In this document: positions 9,547-18,282 of the stretch, piece after piece
Numbering within the stretch: the first letter of the stretch is position 1
Layout: every line of letters starts with the position of its first letter
Source of the DNA: Dermabacter indicis
GTDB lineage: Bacteria; Actinomycetota; Actinomycetes; Actinomycetales; Dermabacteraceae
NCBI GenBank assembly: GCA_001403775.1
Contig: CYUG01000016.1
Location: 4,487 to 50,920, forward strand
Reading direction: 5' to 3'
Length of the DNA stretch: 46,434 bases
The notes under the pieces: model-generated
Databases searched by the model: none
What the model was told of the DNA's origin: nothing
The model's input: the letters and a program-made list of their open reading frames with translations, nothing else
Made by a program: the position numbers and the translations under genes

Positions 9547-10443
9547 TCAGGCTTCTTCGGAGGCTGCGTCGGCAGCCTTGTCCTCGGCAGCGGGCTTCTC
9601 GGCGCTCTCTTCGGCCTTAGCCTCGGTTGCGTCTTCGGCCTTGTCGGCCTCCTGCTGCTGGACCTCGGACTGCTTGAGCAGTTCCTGTTCCCACTCGGCG
9701 AGCGGTTCGGCGTCAACAGCCGAAACGTTCTTCTCGCCCTGGGTCTGCTTCGCGTGACGCTCCTGGAGACCGGCGGCAGCGGCATCGGCCACGACGCGGG
9801 TCAGGAGGGTCACGGCGCGGATCGCATCGTCGTTACCCGGGATGGGGTACTGGACCTCGTCCGGGTCGGCGTTCGTATCGAGGATCGCGACGATCGGGAT
9901 GCCAAGCTTGGTCGCCTCGTCAACCGCGAGGTGCTCCTTCTTGGTGTCCACGATCCACACGGCCGAGGGGGCCTTGCCCATGTCGCGGATGCCGCCGAGG
10001 GTCTTTTCGAGCTTCTCCTTCTCACGGCGCATCATGAGAAGTTCCTTCTTCGTCCACTGCGAGCCGGCAACGTCCTCGAAGTCGATCTGCTCGAGCTCCT
10101 TGAGGCGATCAACGCGGCCGGAGACGGTCTGAAGGTTGGTCAGCATGCCGCCGAGCCAGCGCTGGTTCACGTAGGGCATGCCCACGCGGGTGGCCTGCTC
10201 CTGGATCGACTCCTGAGCCTGCTTCTTCGTGCCAACGAAGAGGATCGTGCCGCCGTGGGCAACGGTCTCCTTGACGAAGTCGTAGGCCTGGTCGATGTAG
10301 GTGAGCGACTGCTGAAGGTCGATGATGTAAATGCCGTTGCGCTCGGTGAGGATGAAGCGCTTCATCTTCGGGTTCCAACGGCGGGTCTGGTGACCAAAGT
10401 GGACGCCGCTCTCGAGGAGCTGGCGGAGTGTCACAACTGCCAT
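9547..10443 (-). CDS. rpsB: 30S ribosomal protein S2 with an acidic C-terminal tail
   Basis: Core small-subunit protein that lets S1 bind. The S2 signatures are plain: [19 protein letters not shown] at residues 9-27, [12 protein letters not shown], and the late segment [19 protein letters not shown]. The length of 298 exceeds the about 240 of the E. coli protein because of a tail rich in Ala, Glu and Lys from about residue 245, ending AADAASEEA. Such tails are frequent in actinobacteria. ATG 10443 has a GAAAGG element 11 bases upstream. It heads the rpsB-tsf operon, with a long leader region before it. Confidence 0.98.
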   Translation of the reverse strand: MAVVTLRQLLESGVHFGHQTRRWNPKMKRFILTERNGIYIIDLQQSLTYIDQAYDFVKETVAHGGTILFVGTKKQAQESIQEQATRVGMPYVNQRWLGGMLTNLQTVSGRVDRLKELEQIDFEDVAGSQWTKKELLMMRREKEKLEKTLGGIRDMGKAPSAVWIVDTKKEHLAVDEATKLGIPIVAILDTNADPDEVQYPIPGNDDAIRAVTLLTRVVADAAAAGLQERHAKQTQGEKNVSAVDAEPLAEWEQELLKQSEVQQQEADKAEDATEAKAEESAEKPAAEDKAADAASEEA

Positions 10444-10823
10444 GGTCGTAACTACCTTTCTGGGCTCTGGGCTCGCCCGCCTTGCTCACGCACGTGCGGC
10501 GTGGGTTCGGTGGGGTTGTTGCGCAAAGCCTGTTCTCGTTTATTACGGGCCGACGGTTGCCGGCTCGCCCTAGCGCCCTGCGTTTGTGCCACCACGCCCC
10601 TCATGGGAGGGTTCGTGGAACGATGGCACGCGCGCGTGAGTGGGCGCGCGAAGTCACCCGCGCATGCGAGTGCTACGGCAACTCTAATACAGCTCGCCTG
10701 ACTCCCGCATGCTTCTTGCGTCACGTGTGAGCGAGTCCGCGCCTCACGCTCCACACCCCCGCCCTCTCCACACGATGGCCGGGCCTTCTTCCATGTGGCC
10801 TGCGATCGCGGTGTGCTTGAGGC
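10444..10823. other. 380-bp divergent intergenic region between rpsB and the M23 peptidase gene
   Basis: No gene is supported here. On the minus strand a TANNNT element (TATTAG or TAGAGT, at 10681-10689) would give an rpsB leader of about 230 bases. A second AT-rich patch (TAATAA, minus strand, near 10540) is an alternative. One copy of the recurrent 11-mer CCGACGGTTGC lies at 10550-10560. I do not recognise a known ribosomal-protein leader structure. Confidence 0.4.
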
Positions 10824-11498
10824 ATGCACATTTCGACCCGCCTCGGCGCCCGACTCCTCGTGGTTCTCGCGCTTCTCCTCGGCGCGGGGTTCTTTACGAT
10901 TACTCCCGCGCACGGCGAGCGCGATGAGGACAGCGCTCGAGAGCACGCCGCCGCGATCGTGGAGCGTGTGCGCCTGGCGGCACTCACCCTTATGGCGCCG
11001 GCCTCGCCCGCTGTTCCGCCTCACGATCCGAGCCACCACGAAGGCATATGGGCGTGGCCGGTGGGACCCGTCCATGAGGTCGTGCGCCACTTCGAGGCCC
11101 CCGCACACAGATACGGCCCGGGCCACCGCGGACTCGACATCGCCGGAGGCTCCCTCGAGGTGCACGCGGTCGAGAGCGGCACCGTCACTTTCGCGGGAAA
11201 GGTCGCGGGCAAACCCGTGGTGGCGATCCTCCACGACAACGGTCTCACGTCAACCTACGAGCCGGTCCTCGCGTCGGTGACAAAGGGAGATTCGGTGCGC
11301 AAAGGGCGGGCGATCGGGGTGATTGAGCAAGCGTCGGAACATTCACACTGCAGTGCGGCTTGCGTGCACCTTGGGGCGAAACGGGGCAAAGAGTACCTGG
11401 ACCCGCTGCCGCTGCTCGAGGGTCGGGGGCCGAGCGTGCTCCTCCCCCTCGCGTCAGGCGCACGCCCCTCCCCCTCTCCCCACATCGGATTGACGTAG
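10824..11498 (+). CDS. Secreted M23-family (LytM/peptidoglycan endopeptidase-like) protein
   Basis: 224 residues with a classical signal peptide (MHISTRLGAR, hydrophobic core, cleavage probably after ITPAHG at about residue 31). A spacer and a C-terminal lysostaphin-type domain follow. The first zinc motif HRGLDIAG is intact. In place of the usual HxH second motif it reads CVHLG, keeping only the second His; the preceding Cys may pair with the Cys in HSHCSAAC. This Cys variant is common in the actinobacterial peptidases coded opposite rpsB, so I would not call it dead. The target would be cell-wall cross-links, by family. The ATG is the first start after an in-frame stop and has no well-spaced ribosome-binding site, so a leaderless transcript is possible. 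Confidence 0.85.
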   Translation: MHISTRLGARLLVVLALLLGAGFFTITPAHGERDEDSAREHAAAIVERVRLAALTLMAPASPAVPPHDPSHHEGIWAWPVGPVHEVVRHFEAPAHRYGPGHRGLDIAGGSLEVHAVESGTVTFAGKVAGKPVVAILHDNGLTSTYEPVLASVTKGDSVRKGRAIGVIEQASEHSHCSAACVHLGAKRGKEYLDPLPLLEGRGPSVLLPLASGARPSPSPHIGLT

Positions 11499-11519
11499 CT
11501 CAACGGCGGCCATTCCCCG

Positions 11520-12515
11520 TCACGCCCGCGGGTGAGCCTGCTTCACCGCCTGCTTGAGTCGCTCGGCCGAAACGTGCGTGTAGATCTGTGTCGTCTGGAG
11601 CGAGGAGTGCCCTAGCAAGTCCTGGACGCTGCGTAGATCGGCGCCACCTTCCATCAGGTGTGTCGCAGCGCTGTGCCGCCACGTGTGCGGGGAAATACGC
11701 CCCTCAAGACCGCCCTCGCGCGCCGCACGATCGACCACCGTGCGCACGGCGCGATCGTTGATGCGCCCTCCGCGCGCGCCTAGGAAAAGCGCTTCGTGGT
11801 CACCGCGCACGAGACTCGGCCTCGCAGCATTCTCCCACCGATCGATCGCCTCGAGCGCGGGCAACCCAAGCGGCACGACCCGCTCCTTGTTTCCTTTCCC
11901 GATCACGCGCAGGGTGCGGTTCACGCGATCCACGCTCGCGAGGTTGAGCGCGCATAGCTCAGATACCCGCAGACCCGAGGAATACAGCACTTCCAAGATG
12001 GCCGCGTCGCGCACGCGAAGCGGGTCGGTTTCGTGGGCGCCTTTCGGTCCGACGGTCGCCTTGTGCGCAGCGTGTTCCGCCTCGTCGAGGATGCCGCGTG
12101 CCTGATCTGCACTGATGACGTGGGGCAGGGCGCGCGCACGCTTCGGGGCCCGCAAGCGCCGACCGGGATCGAGATCTACGAGGCCCACCTCGAGCATCCA
12201 TGCCGTAAACGTGCGCGCGGCAGCGGCGCCGCGTGCGAGAGTCGTGGGGCTGTGGCCGGCGTCGGCCCTCGCGGCAAGCCACGCACGCAGGTCCCGGATC
12301 GTGAGGGATCGCGCCCCCTCTCCCGTCGGTCGTTCTTGACAAACGTACTCGAGCAGCGAAACTGCATCGGAAAGGTAGCCGCGAATGGTGTGTTCGCTTC
12401 GCGCGCGCTCGTAGCGCAAGTACCTCTCGTAGCGTTCGAGAATCTCCGCATCGCCTTCGGCGACGAGCAGCTCGCGCCCGGATCGGGGCGGCTGTGCTTC
12501 GCTTCCGGGGATCAT
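11520..12515 (-). CDS. xerC: Tyrosine recombinase, XerC/XerD type
   Basis: Site-specific recombinase expected to resolve chromosome dimers at dif together with FtsK. An N-terminal SAM-like core-binding domain (about 24-115) is followed by the catalytic domain. All catalytic residues are visible: Arg183 in SSGLRVSE, Lys207 in GKGNK, His277 and Arg280 in PHTWRHS, His303 in LLGHSS, and Tyr312 in TQIYTHV. The R-H-x-W-R variation is tolerated in the family. Length 331, slightly long at the N-terminus and in a charged insert near 150-165. The position between dprA and rpsB is typical of actinobacterial XerC, so this is a housekeeping enzyme and not an integrase. XerC versus XerD cannot be fixed from sequence alone. 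Confidence 0.9.
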   Translation of the reverse strand: MIPGSEAQPPRSGRELLVAEGDAEILERYERYLRYERARSEHTIRGYLSDAVSLLEYVCQERPTGEGARSLTIRDLRAWLAARADAGHSPTTLARGAAAARTFTAWMLEVGLVDLDPGRRLRAPKRARALPHVISADQARGILDEAEHAAHKATVGPKGAHETDPLRVRDAAILEVLYSSGLRVSELCALNLASVDRVNRTLRVIGKGNKERVVPLGLPALEAIDRWENAARPSLVRGDHEALFLGARGGRINDRAVRTVVDRAAREGGLEGRISPHTWRHSAATHLMEGGADLRSVQDLLGHSSLQTTQIYTHVSAERLKQAVKQAHPRA

Positions 12516-12593
12516 AACTCTAGTGTGGCACGTGCGCGGTCGGGGCGACGAACGCTCGCGCCCTGCTACTCGTGGGAAGCCTGATCGCCGGCA

Positions 12594-13910
12594 TCAGACC
12601 TCGTCGCCAGCCGTGATAGCCGAGGCTTCCTCCTGTTCGGTCGCATGCGGTGTTGTCACGCGGGCAAGGAGACCTCGACCGCTCACGAGGATCACAATCG
12701 ACATGAGGATCGCCACTGCCGCAAACCAGTAGGGGCCGCCGACACCGAGCGCCTCCGCGATCGAACCCGAAATGGCTGGGGCGATAGCGCCACCAAGGAA
12801 GCGCACGCCCGAGTAGGTTGAACTCGCAATGCTTCGCGGAAGATCAGTGGCTTCCATGACCGCCTCGGTGAGGGCGGTGTTCAGAATGCCAAGGAACAGA
12901 CCCGCAACGACGACGGCCGTCACAAGAAGGGGAAGGTGGTGTGCGCCGAGCGCCATGGTCACGAGGCACGCCGCGAGGAGCGCGAGGGTCACCGTCAGTA
13001 CCGGGATGAGCCCGAAGCGCCGCGTGAGGCGTGGCGCGACGAGAACCGAGGTGAGCGCGAGGGCGAGGCCCCAACCAAAGAACACGAGCCCGAGGTCATG
13101 CGCACCAAAATCGATTCCGGCGGAGTGCGCAGCAGCCTCGAGCGGATAGGGCGAGTAGGCAAGAAGCGTGAAGAAGCCGAAGTTGTAGCAAAGTGCGGCG
13201 GCACTCAAAAGCAGAAGCGGCGGGCGGCGCAGCGCGGCGAAGCCTGCCCAGAGCGAGACCTTGGCGGACTGAGCGGCGGGCTTCGGCAAAAGAACGAGGA
13301 TGGCAATCAGGCCAATGGCCATGAGTGCAGCCGTGCCGAAAAACGGCATGCGCCACGAGATTGAGCCAAGGGCACCACCGGCGAGTGGGCCCACAGCCAT
13401 GCCCACGCCAAGCGCGGCCTCGTAAAGGATGATCGCTTGGCCCGATCCACCCGAAGCAGCACCCACGATCGCCGCGAGTGCGGTCGAAATGAACAGTGCA
13501 TTGCCGAGCCCCCATCCGGCGCGGAATCCGATGATTGCGTCAACGCTTCCCGCTGTTCCCGCGAGGGCCGCGAACAGCACGATGAGGATGAGGCCCGTGA
13601 TCAGGGTGCGTTTCACCCCAAGCCTGCTCGAGATGAACCCGCTGAAGAACATCGCAATCGAGGTGACAATCAGGTAGCTCGTGAAGAGCAGCATCGTTTG
13701 CGAGGGGCTCGCGTGGAGCTCGCGGCTAATCGCCGGAAGGATCGGATCCACAAGGCCGATCCCCATAAAGGAGACCATGCAGGCGAAGGCGATCGCCCAC
13801 ACAGCCACGGGTTGATGCAAGATCGAGGGGGCCTTCTCGGGCTTCGGCGATTGCGGCGCGTGAGCGCCTTTGTCGTGTACGCGAGTGCGCTCGGGGGCAG
13901 CAACGGACAT
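12594..13910 (-). CDS. Major facilitator superfamily efflux transporter (DHA-like)
   Basis: 438 residues with 12 predicted membrane helices between short hydrophilic ends. The first-half motif ISSRLGVKRTLI corresponds to MFS motif A, and helix 5 carries the motif-C-like GMAVGPLAGGALG, typical of antiporters that export drugs. The central loop is short (about 205-220). Substrate unknown. ATG 13910 has GGAG 10 bases upstream. It lies 60 bp downstream of a MarR-type regulator on the same strand and is probably cotranscribed and controlled by it. This is the usual arrangement of a self-regulated efflux pair. Confidence 0.88.
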   Translation of the reverse strand: MSVAAPERTRVHDKGAHAPQSPKPEKAPSILHQPVAVWAIAFACMVSFMGIGLVDPILPAISRELHASPSQTMLLFTSYLIVTSIAMFFSGFISSRLGVKRTLITGLILIVLFAALAGTAGSVDAIIGFRAGWGLGNALFISTALAAIVGAASGGSGQAIILYEAALGVGMAVGPLAGGALGSISWRMPFFGTAALMAIGLIAILVLLPKPAAQSAKVSLWAGFAALRRPPLLLLSAAALCYNFGFFTLLAYSPYPLEAAAHSAGIDFGAHDLGLVFFGWGLALALTSVLVAPRLTRRFGLIPVLTVTLALLAACLVTMALGAHHLPLLVTAVVVAGLFLGILNTALTEAVMEATDLPRSIASSTYSGVRFLGGAIAPAISGSIAEALGVGGPYWFAAVAILMSIVILVSGRGLLARVTTPHATEQEEASAITAGDEV

Positions 13911-13970
13911 TCGAATAAAACTCCAATCTGACGATTTCGGGCGCTTGGATGCGCACGGAAAGAATGGTGA

Positions 13971-14453
13971 TTAGCGGTGGCGACGCGTGAGAATTTCGGC
14001 GAGGTCACCAAAAAGCACCGCCGCGCGTTCAAGGGTGCGGAGATCTTCCGCTTCGAGCGCGGCGAGCGCGGGGCGTACGGATTCGGCCGAGGCAGCGCGA
14101 GAGCGCTCAAGTTCGGCCATGCCTGCGTTCGTGAGTGCGATGACGCTTGCACGAGCATCGCTCGCGTCCGAGCGCCGTTCGACGAGGTCATCGGCCGCCA
14201 GGCGATTGACAATCCCCGTCATCGTCGGTTGCGAAACCGACTCGCGTGCGGCGAGTTCGCCCACGCGAAGAGGACCTCCATGCCGAAGGTTGGCGAGAAC
14301 GCGCACCGAAATGAGCGAACGTTTTCCTCCTGCGCTACGCCCTGCGGCACGGCTGAAGCGAAGCCCGTTCGCCACGAGGGTATTCGCCAGTTCGTCGAGC
14401 GAATCATCGCTCGCAGCGCCGGCTTCACACCCTTCGAAATCCCCTTTTTGCAT
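13971..14453 (-). CDS. MarR-family transcriptional regulator
   Basis: 160-residue winged-helix repressor. The DNA-binding part is clear: VGELAARESVSQPTMTGIVN as the HTH, then DLVERRSDASDARASVIAL as the wing with the typical D-x-R-A. Terminal helices for dimerisation flank it. The start is set at ATG 14453, because an upstream in-frame extension would run through a good promoter. GAGG lies only 2 bases before the ATG, so initiation may be leaderless. An 11-bp palindrome lies between the -35 and -10 elements, the expected place for auto-repression. It likely controls the following MFS gene. The ligand is not deducible. Confidence 0.9.
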   Translation of the reverse strand: MQKGDFEGCEAGAASDDSLDELANTLVANGLRFSRAAGRSAGGKRSLISVRVLANLRHGGPLRVGELAARESVSQPTMTGIVNRLAADDLVERRSDASDARASVIALTNAGMAELERSRAASAESVRPALAALEAEDLRTLERAAVLFGDLAEILTRRHR

Positions 14454-14459
14454 AGCCTC

Positions 14460-14489
14460 ACTATATAGGCAGCCTAAGTATCTTCTCAA
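14460..14489 (-). promoter_or_regulatory. marR-MFS promoter with palindromic operator
   Basis: On the minus strand, TTGAGA (14489-14484) and TATAGT (14465-14460) are 18 bases apart; TATATA at spacing 16 is an alternative. The perfect palindrome TAGGC-T-GCCTA (14466-14476) fills the spacer, where a bound repressor would block RNA polymerase. The predicted start falls at or just before the ATG at 14453, implying a leaderless or nearly leaderless mRNA. Confidence 0.55.
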
Positions 14490-14525
14490 TGTCGTTTGCG
14501 TAAGAAAGGTCGCACCGCCGCCGTT

Positions 14526-15878
14526 CTAGGCGCTCTTCACATCCAAGCGACGCACGCTGTGGCCCGAAACCTCCGCGAGCCCGAGAAGTTCGATGCGCGC
14601 GAGACTCGAGCGCACCTGGTCACGGTCAAGCGCGCATTGCGTGGCAAGCTCCCGCACCCCGATCGCGGAAAAGCGCGGGATCCCATCAAAGACGAGCCGG
14701 TCGAGGGGGCCGAGGAACTCCACATCAAGCGGAAGGGCACCGGCGGCGTCGACAGGGCCTTCGGGTCCGACGGTTGCTGAGACTCCCACCGCTCCCGCGA
14801 TCATCAGCTCGATGTCCTCGACTCGCGAGATGAGCTGAGCCCCGCGCTCGGCAATGAGCCGGTGGCATCCGCTGCTTTCTGCCGAGGTCACGGGCCCGGG
14901 AACCGCGCCCACGGGGAGCGAAAGCGCATCGGCGTGGGCGGCGGTCGAGAGTGCTCCCGAGCGCCATGCTGCTTCCACCACGATCGTCGCATCGCTCGCC
15001 GCCGCGATGAGCCGATTGCGCGAGAGGAACCTCCACCTTGTTGGCCGCGCCCCGATAGGCGCCTCAGAGAAGAGCCCACCCTCGCCTCGCACGCGCGCGA
15101 GGAGCGCGGCGTTGGCGCGCGGGTAATAATCGTCGAGGCCGCCGGCGAGATAGGCGACTGTTCCGCCACCTCCCTCGTGCACGCTTCGTGCGGCGAGCGC
15201 TCCCGAATGTGCCGCGGCATCGATTCCGAGCGCACCGCCCGAGACCACGCGCACGCCGTGCTCCGCGAGGGTTGCGGCAAAGTCGTAGGCGACGCCCGTG
15301 CCGTAGCGTGTGGCGCCTCGTGCCCCGACGAGCGCAATGGCCCGCCTCTCCCCGAGGCCCGCACGGCCTCCCGCGTGCCACAGGGCGAATGGCGCGTTGA
15401 TTCCAAGCGCGCTTAGGCCTGGGGCCCAGCCCGCTTCACCTGGGCGCACGAGGTAGATGCCCTGTTCACTCGAGCGTTCGAGAACGTTTCGCCCTTCCTC
15501 CACACGCGCGCCCCACACCGCCTTCGCGCGCTCGGCGGCTTGCCGCGCGTGGCGGACCCGCATCGATTCATGCGCCGCAGTCACGTGGAGCCGTTCGACT
15601 TCCGGGTCGCACGAGGCTTCCTCGAGGACCTCGGCGACTTCGCGCACGGAACCCTCGAGGGCGAGGTTCAAGGCCTCAACCGGACCACGCGCGAGCCACA
15701 GATATCGAGCGGCTGCGTCGGTGGATTCGGCAAGGGCGCTCCACGTGGCACGCGCGTGGCAATCGGCCTCCCCTTCCGCGCCGCCCGCAGGAGGCGCACA
15801 GGACTCCCAAAAGTACCCACGGGCCTGCCCCGTGCCAGGCTCCGCGACGCGTGAGGTCCTCGAATTCCCGGTGTTCAC
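14526..15878 (-). CDS. dprA: DNA-processing protein DprA/Smf
   Basis: Loads RecA onto incoming single-stranded DNA in natural transformation, and is widespread even in bacteria not known to be competent. The 450-residue protein has an N-terminal helical region (about 45-130) and the Rossmann-like DprA domain from about 165. Visible motifs are ALVGARGATRYG, the nucleotide-fold VSGGALGIDAAAHSGAL, and RFLSRNRLIAAASD with the ssDNA-binding Arg. A winged-helix C-terminus (about 385-450) follows. The GTG start at 15878 overlaps the comM stop as GTGA, so dprA is translationally coupled behind comM. One copy of the recurrent 11-mer lies inside the gene. Family call is firm. Confidence 0.94.
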   Translation of the reverse strand: MNTGNSRTSRVAEPGTGQARGYFWESCAPPAGGAEGEADCHARATWSALAESTDAAARYLWLARGPVEALNLALEGSVREVAEVLEEASCDPEVERLHVTAAHESMRVRHARQAAERAKAVWGARVEEGRNVLERSSEQGIYLVRPGEAGWAPGLSALGINAPFALWHAGGRAGLGERRAIALVGARGATRYGTGVAYDFAATLAEHGVRVVSGGALGIDAAAHSGALAARSVHEGGGGTVAYLAGGLDDYYPRANAALLARVRGEGGLFSEAPIGARPTRWRFLSRNRLIAAASDATIVVEAAWRSGALSTAAHADALSLPVGAVPGPVTSAESSGCHRLIAERGAQLISRVEDIELMIAGAVGVSATVGPEGPVDAAGALPLDVEFLGPLDRLVFDGIPRFSAIGVRELATQCALDRDQVRSSLARIELLGLAEVSGHSVRRLDVKSA

Positions 15879-17428
15879 GAGGCATCCTCCCCGCGAAGCT
15901 CGAGCGCCGTCGCGACATGCGCGCTCGTGGGGCGCGAGGCGCCCTCAAGGTCTGCGAGGGTCCACGCGACGCGGCGCACGCGGTCGCGGCCCCTCATCGT
16001 GAGGCGCCCTCGTTCAACGGCGCGCACCAAAATCGCCTCATCGTTTCTTTCGAGCGGCATGTCCTGATCGAGGAACCGCCCGCTCATCTGGGCGTTCACG
16101 AAGTAGCCGGTGCCGGCGAGCCTTCGCGTTTGCGCCTCGCGCGCGGCGCACACTCTTTCGCGAATTTCCGCGCTCGATTCCTCACGCGAAGCACCTCCGA
16201 GCGAACGCACGGGCGGAAGCGTAATCCTCAGGTCGATGCGGTCGACGATCGGGCCGGAAAGCCTCGCCATGTAGCGTCGACGCTGAAGAGAGGTGCAACT
16301 GCACCGATCGCCGCGCGCATCGGCCCTCCCGCACGGGCACGGATTCGCGGCAAGGATGAGTTGGAACGCCGCGGGGTAGGTGGCGACTCCGCGCGTGCGA
16401 TGAAGGGCAACTTCCCCCGTTTCGAGGACCTCGCGCAGCGACTCGAGCACTTTCGGCGCAAATTCGGGTGCCTCGTCGAAAAACAGCACTCCCCCGTGGG
16501 CGCGTGACACGGCGCCGGGGCTCGCAAGGTTGCTGCCACCGCCAATGATCGAGGCGACACTCGAGGTGTGATGCGGCGCGATGAACGGCGCTTCGCACAC
16601 GAGCCCGCGCGTGGCATCGAAGTCTCCCGCGATTGAGGCGAGTGCACTGAGTTCGAGGGCACGCTGGGGTTCAAGCGGAGGGAGGATGCTCGGAAGGCGC
16701 GAGGCAATCATGCTTTTGCCCGCGCCGGGCGGCCCGAGCAGGAGCATGTGGTGTCCCCCGGCTGCGGCAATCTCCGCGGCCTCGCGCCCGCGCTTTTGGC
16801 CCTTGACGTCGAGGAAGTCGGGGCGCTCTCGCGTATCGCCGTCAGAATCGCCATCGCGACCGGCCTCTCCCGAGCTCTCCTGCAGTTCAAACAGGCCGCG
16901 GCGCGACCATTCGGCTCTGCCGCCGAGGGCCACGATCACTTCACCGAGGTGCCGCGCCGAGCGTACTTCGATCTCGGGCACGAGCCGCGCCTCGTCGGCA
17001 TTCGCCTCGGCGACAACGACCCTTCCAACCCCGTTCTTCGCCGCTGCGAGCACGGCCGGAAGAATCCCCGGGACTGGCCTGAGGCTCCCGTCAAGGGCAA
17101 GCTCGGCAAGAAAGAGCGTGCTCTCAAGGTTCCCCGGCGGAAGCACGCCCTTCGCCGCAAGGGTCGCGACGGCGATGGGAAGATCGAAACCCGAACCGCT
17201 CTTTTTCATCCACGCGGGCGACAGGTTCACGGTGACTTTCTTTTCCGCGACGGCGTGGCCGGCGTTGGCGCACGCGCTCTTGACACGTTCTCGCGCCTGA
17301 AGGGTCGAGGAATCGGGAAGCCCCACGATCACAAAGGCGGGAAGCCCCCGGCTCATTTCGCATTCGACCTCGACGAGGCGCCCCTCGAGGCCCCACAGGC
17401 TCATGCCGAGCACCCGCGCAACGCTCAT
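15875..17428 (-). CDS. comM: ComM/YifB-type AAA+ ATPase (Mg-chelatase-like)
   Basis: 517 residues. The N-terminal Lon-protease-like (ChlI) domain covers about 20-165. It is followed by a low-complexity acidic linker (about 183-205). The AAA+ core has Walker A GPPGAGKS at 232-239 and Walker B GGVLFFDEAPEF near 308; ANPCPCGRADARGDRC is a characteristic cysteine-rich insert. The C-terminal Mg_chelatase_C helical domain ends the protein. ComM in Vibrio is a hexameric branch-migration helicase that helps integrate transforming DNA; the same role is inferred here. It overlaps yraN upstream (ATGA) and dprA downstream (GTGA), forming a tight DNA-processing operon. Confidence 0.95.
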   Translation of the reverse strand: MSVARVLGMSLWGLEGRLVEVECEMSRGLPAFVIVGLPDSSTLQARERVKSACANAGHAVAEKKVTVNLSPAWMKKSGSGFDLPIAVATLAAKGVLPPGNLESTLFLAELALDGSLRPVPGILPAVLAAAKNGVGRVVVAEANADEARLVPEIEVRSARHLGEVIVALGGRAEWSRRGLFELQESSGEAGRDGDSDGDTRERPDFLDVKGQKRGREAAEIAAAGGHHMLLLGPPGAGKSMIASRLPSILPPLEPQRALELSALASIAGDFDATRGLVCEAPFIAPHHTSSVASIIGGGSNLASPGAVSRAHGGVLFFDEAPEFAPKVLESLREVLETGEVALHRTRGVATYPAAFQLILAANPCPCGRADARGDRCSCTSLQRRRYMARLSGPIVDRIDLRITLPPVRSLGGASREESSAEIRERVCAAREAQTRRLAGTGYFVNAQMSGRFLDQDMPLERNDEAILVRAVERGRLTMRGRDRVRRVAWTLADLEGASRPTSAHVATALELRGEDAS

Positions 17429-17823
17429 GCGCCCACCGCCTTGAGGTGCGTGTACTCGACGTTCCCTCCGGGCATCATGAAGACCCCAAAAGCATCGAGC
17501 CGGACCCCGGAATGCTGGGGGCTCCGCTCGAGGAAGTAGGCACCGATCATGGTGCGAAGCCTGCGCACCTTGCGTTCATCGACCGCGCTCACGGCCGAGC
17601 CCATCACGAGGCTCCGCCTCGTTTTCACCTCGATGAACACGAGAGTGTCGCCGTCGAGGGCGACGATGTCGATTTCGCCGTGGCGCGTGCGGAAGTTCCG
17701 CTCGAGAATCTCGTAGCCCGAGCGCGCGAGAATATCGGCGGCGATCTCTTCGCCGAGGTTGCCTAGTTTCTTCGTGGGGAGCGTGTCGGCACCGCGCGTG
17801 TCGATCCCTGTCGTGATTGTCAT
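17425..17823 (-). CDS. YraN-family (UPF0102) nuclease-fold protein
   Basis: A 132-residue member of the UPF0102/YraN family, which has a restriction-endonuclease-like fold. The core is visible: LGNLGEEIAADILARSGYEI, then NFRTRHGEIDIVALDGDTLVFIEVKTR (in parts). The pattern E..D..D-x-EVK matches the nuclease active site. Activity in this family is poorly characterised. ATG 17823 begins the gene, and its stop overlaps the comM start (ATGA), as is typical for the rnhB-yraN-comM-dprA neighbourhood. DUF2469 lies 89 bp upstream. The family identification is secure; biochemical function is not. Confidence 0.92.
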   Translation of the reverse strand: MTITTGIDTRGADTLPTKKLGNLGEEIAADILARSGYEILERNFRTRHGEIDIVALDGDTLVFIEVKTRRSLVMGSAVSAVDERKVRRLRTMIGAYFLERSPQHSGVRLDAFGVFMMPGGNVEYTHLKAVGA

Positions 17824-17912
17824 GCCTCACACGATGCCGAATTTCCGCATCGGTGTCAGGGGCCCACCGGCGGATTGTGGACGAGCGCCCCCTGTGGAGC
17901 GCGCACCGCCGC

Positions 17913-18212
17913 CTACAGGTCGAACGCGGGCTTCTCGAGCTCTTCGACGTTGACGTCCTTGAACGTGAGCACGCGAACGGAACGCACAAATCGGGATGTG
18001 CGGTGCACGTCCCACACCCACGCATCCGCGAGGTTCAGTTCGTAAAACACCTCACCGCCCGCGTGCTGGACGTGCACGTCGACCTGGTTGGCGAGGTAGA
18101 GGCGGCGCTCGGTTTCGACCCGGTACGCGTACGTGCCCACGACATCGCGGTATTCGCGGTACAGCTGGAGCTCCATGTCGGCCTCGTAGGCGTCGAGATC
18201 ATGCACGTTCAT
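17913..18212 (-). CDS. DUF2469 family protein (actinobacterial conserved)
   Basis: A 99-residue cytoplasmic protein with the hallmark beginning HDLDAYEADMELQLYREYRD and the later segments YRVETERRLYLAN and VHVQHAGGEVFYELNLADAW. The DUF2469 family is restricted to actinobacteria and nearly always sits between rnhB and yraN, exactly as here. Its function is unknown. The start at ATG 18212 is fixed by GGGAG 8 bases upstream and by the family's usual N-terminus; the longer open frame to 18557 would overlap rnhB antisense-free but without support. It is 70 bp downstream of rnhB on the same strand. Confidence 0.93.
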   Translation of the reverse strand: MNVHDLDAYEADMELQLYREYRDVVGTYAYRVETERRLYLANQVDVHVQHAGGEVFYELNLADAWVWDVHRTSRFVRSVRVLTFKDVNVEELEKPAFDL

Positions 18213-18282
18213 GTAGCTATCTCCCTCGCGTCGCACATCGTTTTCTTCATGCGGAAACGCGCGGCTTCCGCGAAAATCAAGA

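Noticed and set aside
7831-10701. A 956-codon open frame on the plus strand opposite pyrH, tsf and rpsB
   Set aside because: It is antisense to three certain genes, crosses their terminator, has a low-complexity Leu/Gly/Arg/His composition and no known domain. Long antisense frames are expected from codon bias in high-G+C DNA.
11520-12515. Tyrosine recombinase as evidence of a mobile element
   Set aside because: The gene sits in its normal chromosomal XerC place near dprA and rpsB. There are no attachment-site repeats, tRNA, or phage or plasmid genes beside it.
12516-12593. CTGAT/ATCAG inverted repeat between the MFS gene and xerC as a terminator
   Set aside because: The 5-bp stem is weak and no T-run follows on the minus strand.
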